Positions 1 through 9,146 of a stretch of 64,000 bases of DNA are shown here, in pieces. The stretch is from NCBI RefSeq assembly GCF_030408755.1, contig NZ_CP047209.1:1178001-1242000 (forward strand), in the 5' to 3' direction. This stretch comes from Corynebacterium felinum. GTDB taxonomy: Bacteria > Actinomycetota > Actinomycetes > Mycobacteriales > Mycobacteriaceae. Within the stretch, counting starts at the first letter, position 1, and each line of letters opens with the position of its first letter. The position numbers and the translations under genes were made by a program. The notes under the pieces are model-generated. The model had not been told where the DNA came from and did not search any database. It was given only the letters and a program-made list of their open reading frames with translations.

Positions 1-906
1 TATTGGGATTTGAACCTGTGGTGGCTGGTGATCATTGGTATCTATGGCGCGGTGGGGGACATCCCGGGTTTTGCGGCGCGTAACGCGTTGATGGGTGATG
101 TGGCGGCGTCGTCAGGCAAAAGCCTTGAGTGGGTGGCCGGCATTATGCAGGCGATCACGGGCGTGAGTTTTTTGCTCGGCCCAGCGTTGGGCGGCATTTT
201 GATGGCAAGCCTGCCTCTGACCTCTGTGTTGTGGATTACGGCGGGGTGTTCGCTTTTTGCGGCGGTGCTGACATTCGCGCTGCGCTTAACGGCAACCGGT
301 AGTAGCGAGGAGGAAGAGCAGCAAGTATTCTCCGGTTGGCGGGCGTGGACAGCGGTGCTCAAAAGCGCACCGGTGCGGATGATGGCGATCATTAACGGCA
401 TCGCGGAAATTCTTGTTATTCCGTATTTGTTGATTTTCTTACCCGCCCACTTCGAATCCATTAATGCCCCCGCCAGCTTGGGTGCAACCATGTCGGGCTT
501 TGCGGTGGGGCTGATGGTCGGTGGTGTGATCAGTGCGAAAATGGATTCACTGTCGCCGCTGCAGCGCTGGTGGATCGGCATGGGTTTGTACACGCTTGCC
601 TTCGCCGGGATGGCGGTGCTGCATGTCACCTGGATTGTGATTGTTGGCATGGTGCTTGCGGGGTTGGGCAGTGGTTTTGTTACGCCGTTGCAAAATGTGT
701 TTATTACCGAATCTGTGCCGGAGCAGCTGCGCGGGCGTGCGTTCTCACTCATGGGGGCAATTAATCTTCTAGCCCAACCGGTGGGTCTTGCTGCTGCGAC
801 TGTGGCCTTGGGCTTTGCCAGCATTTACAGCCTTGCTGTTGTGTGCGCAGTACTGTGGGCAAGCGGTGCGCTCTGGGCCAGCGTGGAGGGCAAGCGCGTG
901 TTGTAG
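1..906 (+). CDS. MFS transporter, 5'-truncated by window edge
   Basis: The reading frame is open from base 1, so the N-terminal half lies outside the window. What remains (about 300 residues) has roughly nine hydrophobic helices, separated by a charged loop near residue 100 containing SEEEEQQ. This matches the last two thirds of a 12-helix major facilitator transporter. The segment GLGSGFVTPLQN and the following SVPEQLRGRAFSLMG resemble the loop of the C-terminal half of drug-efflux-type MFS proteins. The substrate cannot be inferred. It is followed by about 220 bp without a gene and then by a second, unrelated MFS gene in the same direction. Confidence 0.8.
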   Translation, partial: YWDLNLWWLVIIGIYGAVGDIPGFAARNALMGDVAASSGKSLEWVAGIMQAITGVSFLLGPALGGILMASLPLTSVLWITAGCSLFAAVLTFALRLTATGSSEEEEQQVFSGWRAWTAVLKSAPVRMMAIINGIAEILVIPYLLIFLPAHFESINAPASLGATMSGFAVGLMVGGVISAKMDSLSPLQRWWIGMGLYTLAFAGMAVLHVTWIVIVGMVLAGLGSGFVTPLQNVFITESVPEQLRGRAFSLMGAINLLAQPVGLAAATVALGFASIYSLAVVCAVLWASGALWASVEGKRVL

Positions 907-1123
907 TCACGGTCACGGCTTGCTTTGATCTTGACTTTTGGCTCAGTTGCCAGCGCACTGCGAATCGCGTCACGACGTCGGCTCCATCTGCGTGAGTAGG
1001 ATTAGGAGAATTTATGGGGCTGGTGTGGGGTGTGCTTGTGCCCCTGGCAATGGTTCGATCGGGGTAGTGAGGCTAGGTTACGCTTGGCTGGGGTGAAAGG
1101 GTTGGGGGTGTAAGATTGTCGCG

Positions 1124-2545
1124 GTGAATAAACAACAAACTCAGGTTTCTGAGAAACAAGCGTGGAAAGCGCTTGCCGCATTGTGCATTGGGTTCTTCAT
1201 GATTTTGTTGGACCAGACTGTTGTGGCGGTAGCGACCCCGCAATTTCAAACTGAACTCGGCGCCTCCTTAAACCAGGTGGTGTGGGTTTCAAGCATTTAT
1301 CTTCTATTTTTTGCTGTCCCATTGCTGGTGACCGGCCGAATGGGCGACCGATTTGGCCAGCGCACCGTGTATCTGGTGGGCATGGTGATTTTTACTTTAA
1401 GTTCTTTAGCCTGTGGTTTAGCCCCAAGCGTGGAATGGCTGATTGTGGCCCGCGCAGTCCAAGGCTTGGGCGCGGCAATTATGACCCCACAAACCATGAG
1501 CGTGATCAACCGTATTTTCCCACGCGAAAAGCGCGGCGCTGCCATGGGTATGTGGGGCGCGGTGGCTGGTTTGGCTACCTTGATCGGCCCAATTTTAGGT
1601 GGTGTGCTTGTAGCTCAGGTCGGCTGGGAGTGGATCTTCTTCATTAACGTGCCTATTGGTGTCGTGTCACTCGTGCTGGTATCGATGTGGGTTCCCACGA
1701 TGCCACAGATGGCACGGTCAATTGATTTCGGCAGCATTATTGTATCGATCGTGGCCATGAGCGCATTGATTTTTGCCATCCAACAGGGGCCGGAATTGTC
1801 GTGGCCCGCATGGATCTGGGCGCTGCTGGTGCTTGGGCTGGTGCTGGTTGTGGTATTTGTGAAACTGCAATCCTCCCGTGGCGCTGATGCACTGGTTCCC
1901 CTGGCTATTTTTAGCAACCGCAACTTTTCTCTTGGTTCCTTCTCTATTTCCATGATGAGCTTTGTGGTGGCCGGAATTATGCTGCCTATTATGATTTTCC
2001 TGCAGGAGGGTCATGGGCTTTCAGCGCAGCAGGCTGGTTTTATGCTGGTGCCAATGGCTGTGCTGTCCGGCGTGTGTGCGCCTTTTGTGGGCAAGCTTTC
2101 GGATCGCTTGGATCCTCGCGTGTTGTCGGTGGCAGGTTTTAGTTTCATGTTGGCTGCATCGGTGGCGTTGGTCGTGGTCATGCGGGAGGGCATAAGCTTC
2201 TGGTGGATCTTGCTTCCTGTTGTTTTACTTGGGTTTGGTAACGGTTTTGTTTGGTCGCCGAATTCGGCGACAAGCTTGCGTGATTTACCTATCACTCAAG
2301 TAGGTGCCGCTTCAGGTGTGTACAACACCACACGCCAGATCGGTTCCGTCATGGGCACCGCAGTGATCGGCGCCGCGATGCAACACGGTATTGCCAGCTC
2401 ACAGGCAATTACTACAGCGATGGGCCAATCGCTGATCCCGGCGGTGGTAGTACTAGTGATGGGTTTGGCGGCGGTTTCGCAGTTTAGAAACCAAGCCATT
2501 GTGCGAGAAAATTCACATCCTGTTAAAACTCCTGCTCAAAGCTAA
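1124..2545 (+). CDS. MFS drug transporter, DHA2 (EmrB/QacA) family
   Basis: This 473-residue membrane protein has about 14 predicted helices, the number typical of the DHA2 drug:H+ antiporter group. The N-terminal LLDQTVVAVATPQ matches the first-helix motif of EmrB/QacA proteins (LDxTVVNVALP). The loop GRMGDRFGQRTVYLVG is the MFS motif A, and GLGAAIMTPQTMSVI is typical of this family. The start is GTG at 1124, with a TAAGAT -10-like hexamer at 1111-1116, so the mRNA may be leaderless. It probably exports a toxic compound across the plasma membrane; substrate unknown. The gene stands alone and ends 45 bp before pfkA. Confidence 0.88.
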   Translation: MNKQQTQVSEKQAWKALAALCIGFFMILLDQTVVAVATPQFQTELGASLNQVVWVSSIYLLFFAVPLLVTGRMGDRFGQRTVYLVGMVIFTLSSLACGLAPSVEWLIVARAVQGLGAAIMTPQTMSVINRIFPREKRGAAMGMWGAVAGLATLIGPILGGVLVAQVGWEWIFFINVPIGVVSLVLVSMWVPTMPQMARSIDFGSIIVSIVAMSALIFAIQQGPELSWPAWIWALLVLGLVLVVVFVKLQSSRGADALVPLAIFSNRNFSLGSFSISMMSFVVAGIMLPIMIFLQEGHGLSAQQAGFMLVPMAVLSGVCAPFVGKLSDRLDPRVLSVAGFSFMLAASVALVVVMREGISFWWILLPVVLLGFGNGFVWSPNSATSLRDLPITQVGAASGVYNTTRQIGSVMGTAVIGAAMQHGIASSQAITTAMGQSLIPAVVVLVMGLAAVSQFRNQAIVRENSHPVKTPAQS

Positions 2546-2577
2546 ATTACCGATCGGACATTTTGGGGCGGATCGTC

Positions 2578-2583
2578 TAGGAT
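2578..2583 (+). promoter_or_regulatory. -10 hexamer of a likely leaderless pfkA promoter
   Basis: TAGGAT lies 7 nt upstream of the pfkA ATG, so transcription would begin at or within a few bases of the start codon. No Shine-Dalgarno sequence is visible. The same arrangement recurs at several other genes here. Confidence 0.45.
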
Positions 2584-2590
2584 TGAAGTC

Positions 2591-3619
2591 ATGCGTATTG
2601 CCACTCTGACTTCCGGCGGCGACTGCCCCGGTTTGAATGCTGTTATCCGCGGTATTGTGCGTACCGCTACCGAATACGGTTCTACTGTTGTTGGCTATCA
2701 GGATGGATGGGTCGGATTGATGGAGGATCGTCGCGTGCAGTTGTACGACGACGAAAGCATTGACCGAATCCTTCTTCGCGGCGGCACCATTTTGGGTACT
2801 GGTCGCCTGCACCCAGAGAAATTCAAAAATGGCCTTGAGCAGATCAAGGAGAATTTGGAGGATGCTGGAATTGATGCCCTGATCCCGATCGGCGGTGAGG
2901 GTACGCTCAAAGGCGCGAAGTGGCTGTCAGATAATGGCATTCCGGTTGTGGGTGTCCCTAAGACTATTGATAATGACGTCAATGGTACCGACTACACCTT
3001 CGGTTTTGATACCGCAGTATCGGTAGCCACTGACGCTATCGACCGTTTGCACACCACTGCGGAGTCGCATAACCGAGTGATGATTGTTGAGGTTATGGGC
3101 CGTCACGTTGGTTGGATTGCGCTGCATGCCGGTATGGCTGGCGGTGCTCACTACATTGTGATCCCTGAAGCCCCATTTGATATCGCCGAGATTTGTAAGG
3201 CTATGGAGCGTCGCTTCCAGATGGGTGAGAAATACGGCATCATCGTGGTTGCTGAGGGTGCTTTGCCCAAGCCTGGGACGATGGATTTCGCTGAGGGTGG
3301 GGTGGACCAGTTTGGTCACCAGACCTTCAACGGGATTGGTCAGGTTATTGGTGACGAAATCAAGAAGCGTCTAGGTCACGATGTGCGCACCACGGTATTG
3401 GGTCATATTCAGCGTGGCGGAACTCCAACGTCTTTCGATCGCGTGCTGGCAACTCGTTATGGTGTGCACGCTGCCCGTGCGTGCCACAACGACAATTTTG
3501 GCAAGTGTGTGGCTTTGCGTGGCGAGCACATTGAGCTGATTGATCTGCAAGAAGCTGTGGGTCAGCTCAAGACTGTTTCGGCTGGCCGTTACCGCACTGC
3601 GCAGGCATTATTTGGTTAA
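2591..3619 (+). CDS. pfkA: 6-phosphofructokinase
   Basis: PfkA (342 residues) phosphorylates fructose 6-phosphate to fructose 1,6-bisphosphate, the committed step of glycolysis. Visible signatures are the N-terminal [13 protein letters not shown], the nucleotide-site GGEGTLKGA, the catalytic [12 protein letters not shown] loop, [10 protein letters not shown] for substrate binding, and [14 protein letters not shown] near the C-terminus. A glycine follows the acidic residue of the GGEGT motif, as in ATP-dependent rather than PPi-dependent enzymes; the lysine in PKTIDND is common in actinobacterial PfkA. Length and start agree with actinobacterial orthologues. It is monocistronic. Confidence 0.95.
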   Translation: MRIATLTSGGDCPGLNAVIRGIVRTATEYGSTVVGYQDGWVGLMEDRRVQLYDDESIDRILLRGGTILGTGRLHPEKFKNGLEQIKENLEDAGIDALIPIGGEGTLKGAKWLSDNGIPVVGVPKTIDNDVNGTDYTFGFDTAVSVATDAIDRLHTTAESHNRVMIVEVMGRHVGWIALHAGMAGGAHYIVIPEAPFDIAEICKAMERRFQMGEKYGIIVVAEGALPKPGTMDFAEGGVDQFGHQTFNGIGQVIGDEIKKRLGHDVRTTVLGHIQRGGTPTSFDRVLATRYGVHAARACHNDNFGKCVALRGEHIELIDLQEAVGQLKTVSAGRYRTAQALFG

Positions 3620-3753
3620 GCGTTTCGACGTCGTTTTTTGTAATCCCTCTGAAGGGCATTGTGCTCGACAGGGGGATATTTTTGTTGAGTAACACTATCT
3701 GTGTAATAGGCGAAATAATTAATGAAACCTATTTCTTCAGAGAGGAGCGTTGG

Positions 3754-4281
3754 ATGAATCTACGTCGTATTCAAACGCTGGCCATGGCTGCTGTCATTGG
3801 GCTGTGTACTCTTGCGCAGCCTTCGGCGATGGCTAAAGAAGTGCCGATGCCCTACCCGCTCGGGGGGACGCATACGGTGGAGTTCACACATAATGTGGAG
3901 TGTTTTCAGCAAAAGCGTGATGGAAACACAATCTATGGTGCTTACCAGATTTTCAGTGTGAAAGCTGTGGATAAAGACGCGAAAACACAAGGTGGAATTT
4001 CCTCCCTTCTCAGCGGCATTTTCCCCTTTAATTCCGCAGTTGTAAGTTGGCGGGGGATTAACACCGGTGGAACTGAGGATGTGTCAGTGCGATCGATGGG
4101 TTCGGAGATTGAAGTGAAGGGAATGCGTTCTTCCTTTGGCCCTGTGGAAGTGAATTTCACGGTGACTCGTTCGCTGCTGCCTATTGTGTTTTCGAATTCT
4201 TCGCTGCCGTGGTTGTCGGTGACTCATAACGAGACAATCATGATCAACCCTGACCCAGCGACGTGTAAGCCCCAGCCCTAA
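3754..4281 (+). CDS. Secreted protein of unknown function, first of a pair
   Basis: I do not recognise this family. The chosen start, ATG 3754, has a good Shine-Dalgarno (GAGAGGAG, 3740s) and gives 175 residues beginning with a Sec signal peptide (MNLRRIQTLAMAAVIGLC, cleavage probably after AMA). The mature protein starts KEVPMPYPLGGTHTVEF and has one cysteine near its start and one near its end. It is clearly related to the next gene: both share VPM-P-GG-HT, a PFNSA-V-W segment, VTRSLLP and a TH(N/T)ET strand. The pattern suggests a small beta-rich exported protein. The two genes are 38 bp apart and probably cotranscribed. Confidence 0.75.
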   Translation: MNLRRIQTLAMAAVIGLCTLAQPSAMAKEVPMPYPLGGTHTVEFTHNVECFQQKRDGNTIYGAYQIFSVKAVDKDAKTQGGISSLLSGIFPFNSAVVSWRGINTGGTEDVSVRSMGSEIEVKGMRSSFGPVEVNFTVTRSLLPIVFSNSSLPWLSVTHNETIMINPDPATCKPQP

Positions 4282-4319
4282 TTTCTTTGTGCTGGTTTTC
4301 AAACGAAAGGAAAGATGCG

Positions 4320-4856
4320 ATGACAATGAAGCACAAAGTCTCGGCAGTGTTGATTGCTGCCGGCGTGGTCTTTGCGTCCCAGTCTGTGGCGACTGCGCAA
4401 GAAGTATCTACGGAAGTGCCGATGGCACACCCCACTGGTGGGGTTCATACCATCAAGTTCTTTGGTAATTCATGGTGCGGACGTGCAGATGATTCCGGCA
4501 AGGCTACGCAAGTAGCAACTTTTGGTATTCGCGACTTGAATGTCCAAAGCTCAACTGCTCGTTTTTTCATCGACCCCAATAAGCTGTTCCCCTTCAATTC
4601 TGCGACGGTGCAGTGGAAGAATACCGCCACGGGCGCACAGGGGTCGAAGACTTTCCACAAGTCCGGTTTCTATATGGACATGCCCGTTGGGGACGTCGGT
4701 TTCGGTGAGGTGGAAGCGACTATGACGGTCACCCGTTCGCTGTTGCCTACACTAAGCCCAGGTTCGGCAATCCCATTTTTCTCCTCAACCCACACGGAAA
4801 CGTTGAAGGTTGCAGGGGTGGCTGCGACGGCTTGTGAAAACTCCTTGAAAAACTAG
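4320..4856 (+). CDS. Secreted protein of unknown function, second of a pair
   Basis: Paralogue of the preceding gene, 178 residues from ATG 4320 (a second ATG follows at 4326), with AAAGGAAAG just upstream as ribosome-binding site. A signal peptide (MKHKVSAVLIAAGVVFA) probably ends at ATAQ. The mature part begins EVSTEVPMAHPTGGVHTIKFF and shares LFPFNSATVQW, VTRSLLP and STHTETL with its neighbour, with similarly placed cysteines. No known domain is recognised. A terminator follows directly, so the pair forms a two-gene unit. The role is unknown; the pairing suggests duplication with divergence. Confidence 0.75.
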   Translation: MTMKHKVSAVLIAAGVVFASQSVATAQEVSTEVPMAHPTGGVHTIKFFGNSWCGRADDSGKATQVATFGIRDLNVQSSTARFFIDPNKLFPFNSATVQWKNTATGAQGSKTFHKSGFYMDMPVGDVGFGEVEATMTVTRSLLPTLSPGSAIPFFSSTHTETLKVAGVAATACENSLKN

Positions 4857-4877
4857 TTGCTAGGAGTGTCGTGTTTA

Positions 4878-4916
4878 TCGCCCTTCTCCTTGAAAAAAGG
4901 GGGAGGGCGATTTTTT
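4878..4916 (+). terminator. Rho-independent terminator after the secreted-protein pair
   Basis: TCGCCCTTCTCC (4878-4889) can pair with GGGGGAGGGCGA (4899-4910), including two G-U pairs, and is followed by six T residues. It separates the plus-strand pair from the minus-strand DUF4241 gene. Confidence 0.8.
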
Positions 4917-4921
4917 ATGAC

Positions 4922-5593
4922 TTAAGCGGGAGTGTTCACCACTTGGAGATCAATGTGGTAGCTGAGGAGTTTTCCTTGCGCATCGAATCCCGCAAGAACA
5001 GGGTAATAGCCGTCACCCCACCCTGAGCTACACAGGACAATATTTTCTCCGCCGGAAAAGAAGGGCAGTGGAATATTGGCACTCCCTTTACAGTAATGAT
5101 CGGGATTGAACAAAAGGTTAAACCACGAATCAGGTTGATTGGAGTCGAGGATATCGTCACACAAATCCAGCCCTTGGGCTTCGACGCGCTCGATCATGAG
5201 GATAGCCGCGTGCGCGTCGACAAAGGCGATCGTGCCTGCGTCGACAGCAACACAATAGTAGCCACCTGTTTTGGTGGGGTCATTGTGGATACCAAGTGGG
5301 GTGGCGGCAGTAAAACGAGTGGCGGGGGCAGGATCAAAAATGAGACTGAGGTACGCCTCCCGCAGATGCGGTTTTTTACCCTCAGTGATATGCGCGATGG
5401 TTACAATCACCTCGAAAGTCCCATTCGGAGCGGGGAATTGAAGCGATGACTCGATATCGACAAAGGGGTCGCAGGCACGAATCGCACCTGAGGTGATTGT
5501 CAGGGAACCAAGGGGGATTTGGGAGAGGCGATAAGAATCGCCAGCGCTAGTACTAGCACGATCGGTAAAGGCGCAACACACGGCATCGCTCAT
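4922..5593 (-). CDS. DUF4241 domain protein
   Basis: This 223-residue cytoplasmic-type protein has no signal peptide. Its C-terminal part, with GGYYCVAVDAGTIAFVD, NIPLPFFSGGENIVLCSSGWGDGYYPVLAGFD, matches the conserved core of the DUF4241 family (glycine-rich SGWGDG followed by a short strand and GFDxxG). No biochemical function is established for the family. It is transcribed alone, convergent with the preceding secreted-protein pair and divergent from ald, with about 290 bp of apparently gene-free sequence before ald. Family assignment is from memory of the motif, so moderately sure. Confidence 0.7.
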   Translation of the reverse strand: MSDAVCCAFTDRASTSAGDSYRLSQIPLGSLTITSGAIRACDPFVDIESSLQFPAPNGTFEVIVTIAHITEGKKPHLREAYLSLIFDPAPATRFTAATPLGIHNDPTKTGGYYCVAVDAGTIAFVDAHAAILMIERVEAQGLDLCDDILDSNQPDSWFNLLFNPDHYCKGSANIPLPFFSGGENIVLCSSGWGDGYYPVLAGFDAQGKLLSYHIDLQVVNTPA

Positions 5594-5884
5594 GAAAGGT
5601 GATCATAGTACGACTCGAATGCACGCGCTGGTGTTTGAGGGCAGGGGAGTGAGGGTAGAAAAAAAGTTACCCCTCCTTATGTGAGTGGTAGGTGTTTCAG
5701 TAGCGTGAGAAAAGGCAGTATAAGGGGTGTGAGCGGTAGGAATGAAGCATAATTGCATGGTGTGCGCATTGCTGTGGTCTAGAGAAAAGATCTATTAAAT
5801 TGTGGCGTAGCGCACTTATCTGTGGTTAGGATCGTGGCTAGACACCGTATAGCTACACCAAGCAGCGAGGAGATTGTTCGCACC

Positions 5885-6955
5885 ATGATCGTTGGATGCC
5901 CCACGGAAGTAAAAACCAATGAAGCCCGCGTCGCCCTTACCCCAGCAGGCGCACGCGAGCTGAAGAAAAAAGGGCACACCGTCCTTGTCCAGTCGGGGGC
6001 GGGAGTTGCCTCCGGATTTGATGACACAGCCTATGAAAACGCTGGAGCCACCCTTGTTGATTCAGCGAAGCAAGTGTGGGAACAATCCGAGATGATCGTC
6101 AAGGTCAAAGAACCCCAAGAATCCGAATTTCCACTGATGCGCCCAGGGCTGATCCTTTTCACCTATCTGCATCTCGCCGCCGAACCGGAGGTGACTCGCG
6201 CACTGCTGGAGCGCAACATCACCGCCATCGCCTATGAAACTGTTACCAGCGACCACGGTCTGCCACTGCTTGCACCGATGAGTGAGGTCGCAGGAAAACT
6301 CGCTACCCAAGTCGGCGCGTATCACCTGATGAGCCCGATTGGGGGATCTGGCATCCTCATGGGTGGGGTGCCTGGCACACTGCCGGCTAACGTTGTGGTC
6401 ATTGGCGCTGGAATCGCTGGCGAAAACGCCGCGAAAGTGGCCCTTGGTATGGGGGCGAAAGTCACCATTGTGGATATCAATCTTCAACGCCTGCGCCAGC
6501 TGACATCGCAGTATGGTTCCCAGCTGAAAACACTCGCCTCCAATGAGCTCAATATTGCCACCGCCGTACGCGACGCGGATCTTGTCATCGGTTCCGTCCT
6601 CATCCCCGGTGCGGCCGCACCGAAACTCGTGACCAAAGAAATGATTGAGACCATGCGCGACGGTTCCGTGCTGGTGGATATTGCAATCGACCAAGGTGGC
6701 TGCTTCGAAGGTTCGCACCCCACCACCCACGACGATCCTGTGTTCGATCTCGCAGGCAAGCGCATGTACTGTGTGTCCAACATGCCAGGCGCAGTACCGC
6801 GCACCTCCACCGAAGCGCTGACGAACGCCACCTTGCCTTTCGTTCTCACCATCGCCAACAAGGGGTGGGAGCAAGCGCTTGCCGACGACCCCCACCTCGC
6901 CCGTGGACTCAACACCCACAACGGGGAAATCACCTGCCCGCAAGTAACCCTCTAG
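5885..6955 (+). CDS. ald: Alanine dehydrogenase
   Basis: Ald (356 residues from ATG 5885) catalyses NAD-dependent reversible deamination of L-alanine to pyruvate and ammonium. It shows MIVGCPTEVKTNEARVALTP at the N-terminus, the substrate-binding lysine region VKVKEP, HLAAEP, APMSEVAGKLATQVGAYHL, the Rossmann GAGIAGENAAKVALGMGA, and the catalytic DIAIDQGGCFEGS block followed by NMPGAVPRTST. An upstream in-frame GTG at 5822 would add 21 residues without family similarity; ATG 5885 matches known Ald N-termini and has GAGGAG 12 nt upstream. The gene is monocistronic and convergent with recQ. Confidence 0.94.
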   Translation: MIVGCPTEVKTNEARVALTPAGARELKKKGHTVLVQSGAGVASGFDDTAYENAGATLVDSAKQVWEQSEMIVKVKEPQESEFPLMRPGLILFTYLHLAAEPEVTRALLERNITAIAYETVTSDHGLPLLAPMSEVAGKLATQVGAYHLMSPIGGSGILMGGVPGTLPANVVVIGAGIAGENAAKVALGMGAKVTIVDINLQRLRQLTSQYGSQLKTLASNELNIATAVRDADLVIGSVLIPGAAAPKLVTKEMIETMRDGSVLVDIAIDQGGCFEGSHPTTHDDPVFDLAGKRMYCVSNMPGAVPRTSTEALTNATLPFVLTIANKGWEQALADDPHLARGLNTHNGEITCPQVTL

Positions 6956-6960
6956 TGGGG

Positions 6961-9051
6961 CTAATGGCTGGCCGCTAAACCGAGACCCAGAATCTCACGA
7001 GAAGTGTGTTCGTGCAGTAATTCACTAGCCACGGTAAGCGACCAGCCAGAATCCACCTGATCGGTGATTAAAAGAATAGGGCCAAGGGGAATATCCTCGG
7101 GAATGAAGGTGGAGAGGGCAGCAGAATCCCACAATCGCTCTAAACCGCGCACCCGAAACACCGAATTTTGCGCGACCACTGGCGTTGCGGCCGTGCTTAA
7201 GGGGAGAAGCCCTAGATAAGGCAAACGGCCAATGTGTGCTACCTGGCTGGCAAAACGATCCACCAACTGATCGCGTGCACCGTCAGCGCAACTCAGACCC
7301 ACCACCACGCTCGGGCGGGTGTCCCAATTCCAATTTTTCAGCACATTTACCGTGGCGGAAAGCACCGGGTCTTTCGCCCACGGGGAAACTGGTTCCCACT
7401 GGTGCTCGCGGAAAATCTCACGAATTTTGGGTCCCAAACCAAGGTCGGTGATACGACACAACACCCGAATTCCACGCAGCGCTTGTAGCGCCCCTGAACG
7501 TTCCGGCCACCGCTTGCGTACCGCAATCTCCACACCAGGGGTGTGACGGTGCGTATCAATGAGCGCACGCATCGACGGATCAATGGAACTATCAAAAAAT
7601 ACCTGGCGACAATTATCACAGCGACCACACGGAGACGTTGCGGTGGCGTCGTCAAGCTGCTGGCGCAAAAACAGCTCACGGCAAGAAGTAAGATGAACAT
7701 ACTCCATCATCGCCTGCTGCTCTAGGCGTCGCATCGCCTGTAACTGCGCAAAACGGGCACTATCGTAGAAAAACGGCGGAAAGCTTTCATCCCGCACCCA
7801 CCCTTGCGCAACCCGAGAAACCGCCCCCTCAACATCGAGCACCTTTAAAGCCTGCTCCAGCCTGCCTCGACTTAAATCAACATGCTTTTCCACCGCCGGA
7901 GTCGACAGTGGTGCGGAAGCACTCTCCAACGTAGCCAACAACTTTCGAACAGTATCCTCATCAGGAAACGACGCGTGATCGAAAAACTCCCAAATCTCAC
8001 GATCCTCCCGCCCCGGTAGCAAAACCACCTGTGCATGCGCCGTGCCACGGCCCGCGCGACCAATATGCTGATAGTAGGAAACGGGTGAACTTGGGCAGCC
8101 GTGATGAATCACAAAACCTAAATCCGGCTTATCAAAACCCATGCCCAGTGCCGAGGTTGCCACCAATGCCTTGACCTCATTGGATAGCAGCTTCGCCTCT
8201 AATTCCACCCGCTCACCGGCCTCAGTGCGCCCCGTATAACAGCCCACCTGAAACCCCGCAGCGGAAAGAGCACGTGCCAGATCCTCAGCCGCGGCCACCG
8301 TCAAGCAATAAATGATGCCCGAACCGGCAAAATCCCCCAGGTGGGAGGCAATCCAGGTCGTGCGATCATCCACTTCAACCACAGACAAAAACAACGACTC
8401 GCGCCCCAAACCCCCACGCAACACAGGGGTATTTTCACCCAGCTGGGCGCGCACATCCGCCACCACTCGATCATTCGCCGTCGCAGTCGTCGCCAGCACC
8501 GGTGTACGAGGATCTAACACTGCTAATACATCGCGAATGCGACGATAATCAGGGCGGAAATCATGCCCCCAATCCGAAATGCAGTGCGCCTCATCCACCA
8601 CAACCATCCCCGCCGATGAAGCTAAACGCGGCAGCATGCGCGCACGAAACTCAGGATGATTCAACCGCTCCGGCGAGATTAACAGCACATTCACCACGCC
8701 AGCTTCCACCTGAGACTGAATGGATTCCCACTGCTCAACGTTCGCACTATTGATTGTGGCAGCCACAATACCTGCTCGTGATGCCGCCTGAACCTGATTG
8801 CGCATCAATGCCAACAACGGCGACACAATGACCGTTGTCCCGCACCCTTGGGAGCGCAACAACTTCGCCGCAATGAAATACACTGCGGACTTTCCCCAGC
8901 CCGTGCGCTGGACCACCACCAACCTGGAGCGCTGATTGACTAAAGCATCAATTGCGAACCATTGATCGTCACGCAACTGGGCAGAATCCGATGCGATCTG
9001 CTTGAGCAACACAGTCGCCTGCTCACGAGTAACACACGAACCAACCATCAT
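6961..9051 (-). CDS. recQ: RecQ-like ATP-dependent DNA helicase with C-terminal PRTase-like segment
   Basis: A superfamily 2 helicase of 696 residues that unwinds DNA in repair and recombination. Visible are Walker A (RTGWGKSAVYF), the DEAH box in VVVDEAHCISDWGHDFRPDY, motif III ATTATAND, motif V ATSALGMGFDKPDLGFVIHHG and motif VI QHIGRAGRG. A RecQ zinc-binding segment follows (CRELFL to CGRCDNC). There is no obvious HRDC domain. Instead the last 180 residues end in ILLITDQVDSGWSLT, which looks like a phosphoribosyltransferase PRPP loop, an arrangement common in actinobacterial RecQ-like proteins. Convergent with ald; divergent from gatB. Confidence 0.88.
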   Translation of the reverse strand: MMVGSCVTREQATVLLKQIASDSAQLRDDQWFAIDALVNQRSRLVVVQRTGWGKSAVYFIAAKLLRSQGCGTTVIVSPLLALMRNQVQAASRAGIVAATINSANVEQWESIQSQVEAGVVNVLLISPERLNHPEFRARMLPRLASSAGMVVVDEAHCISDWGHDFRPDYRRIRDVLAVLDPRTPVLATTATANDRVVADVRAQLGENTPVLRGGLGRESLFLSVVEVDDRTTWIASHLGDFAGSGIIYCLTVAAAEDLARALSAAGFQVGCYTGRTEAGERVELEAKLLSNEVKALVATSALGMGFDKPDLGFVIHHGCPSSPVSYYQHIGRAGRGTAHAQVVLLPGREDREIWEFFDHASFPDEDTVRKLLATLESASAPLSTPAVEKHVDLSRGRLEQALKVLDVEGAVSRVAQGWVRDESFPPFFYDSARFAQLQAMRRLEQQAMMEYVHLTSCRELFLRQQLDDATATSPCGRCDNCRQVFFDSSIDPSMRALIDTHRHTPGVEIAVRKRWPERSGALQALRGIRVLCRITDLGLGPKIREIFREHQWEPVSPWAKDPVLSATVNVLKNWNWDTRPSVVVGLSCADGARDQLVDRFASQVAHIGRLPYLGLLPLSTAATPVVAQNSVFRVRGLERLWDSAALSTFIPEDIPLGPILLITDQVDSGWSLTVASELLHEHTSREILGLGLAASH

Positions 9052-9132
9052 TTCACGCCTTCACTGCTGTAGGTGGGTACAGATAAACAAACCCAAGGAC
9101 ACACCACTATAAGAATAGGGTGCGCAACAGGG

Positions 9133-9138
9133 TATAGT
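9133..9138 (+). promoter_or_regulatory. -10 hexamer of a likely leaderless gatB promoter
   Basis: TATAGT sits 8 nt before the gatB ATG at 9147 with no Shine-Dalgarno sequence between them, so the transcript would start at about 9145 and be effectively leaderless. Confidence 0.5.
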
Positions 9139-9146
9139 TATTCGTT

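Noticed and set aside
1060..1090. GAGGCTAGGTTACGCTTGG considered as a DtxR box before the DHA2 transporter
   Set aside because: Only one half-site resembles the consensus, far fewer matches than the two boxes in the siderophore locus.
3620..3680. Possible terminator after pfkA (CCCTCTGAAGGG and a T-run)
   Set aside because: The stems found are short and not followed by T residues in the right place, so I did not annotate one.
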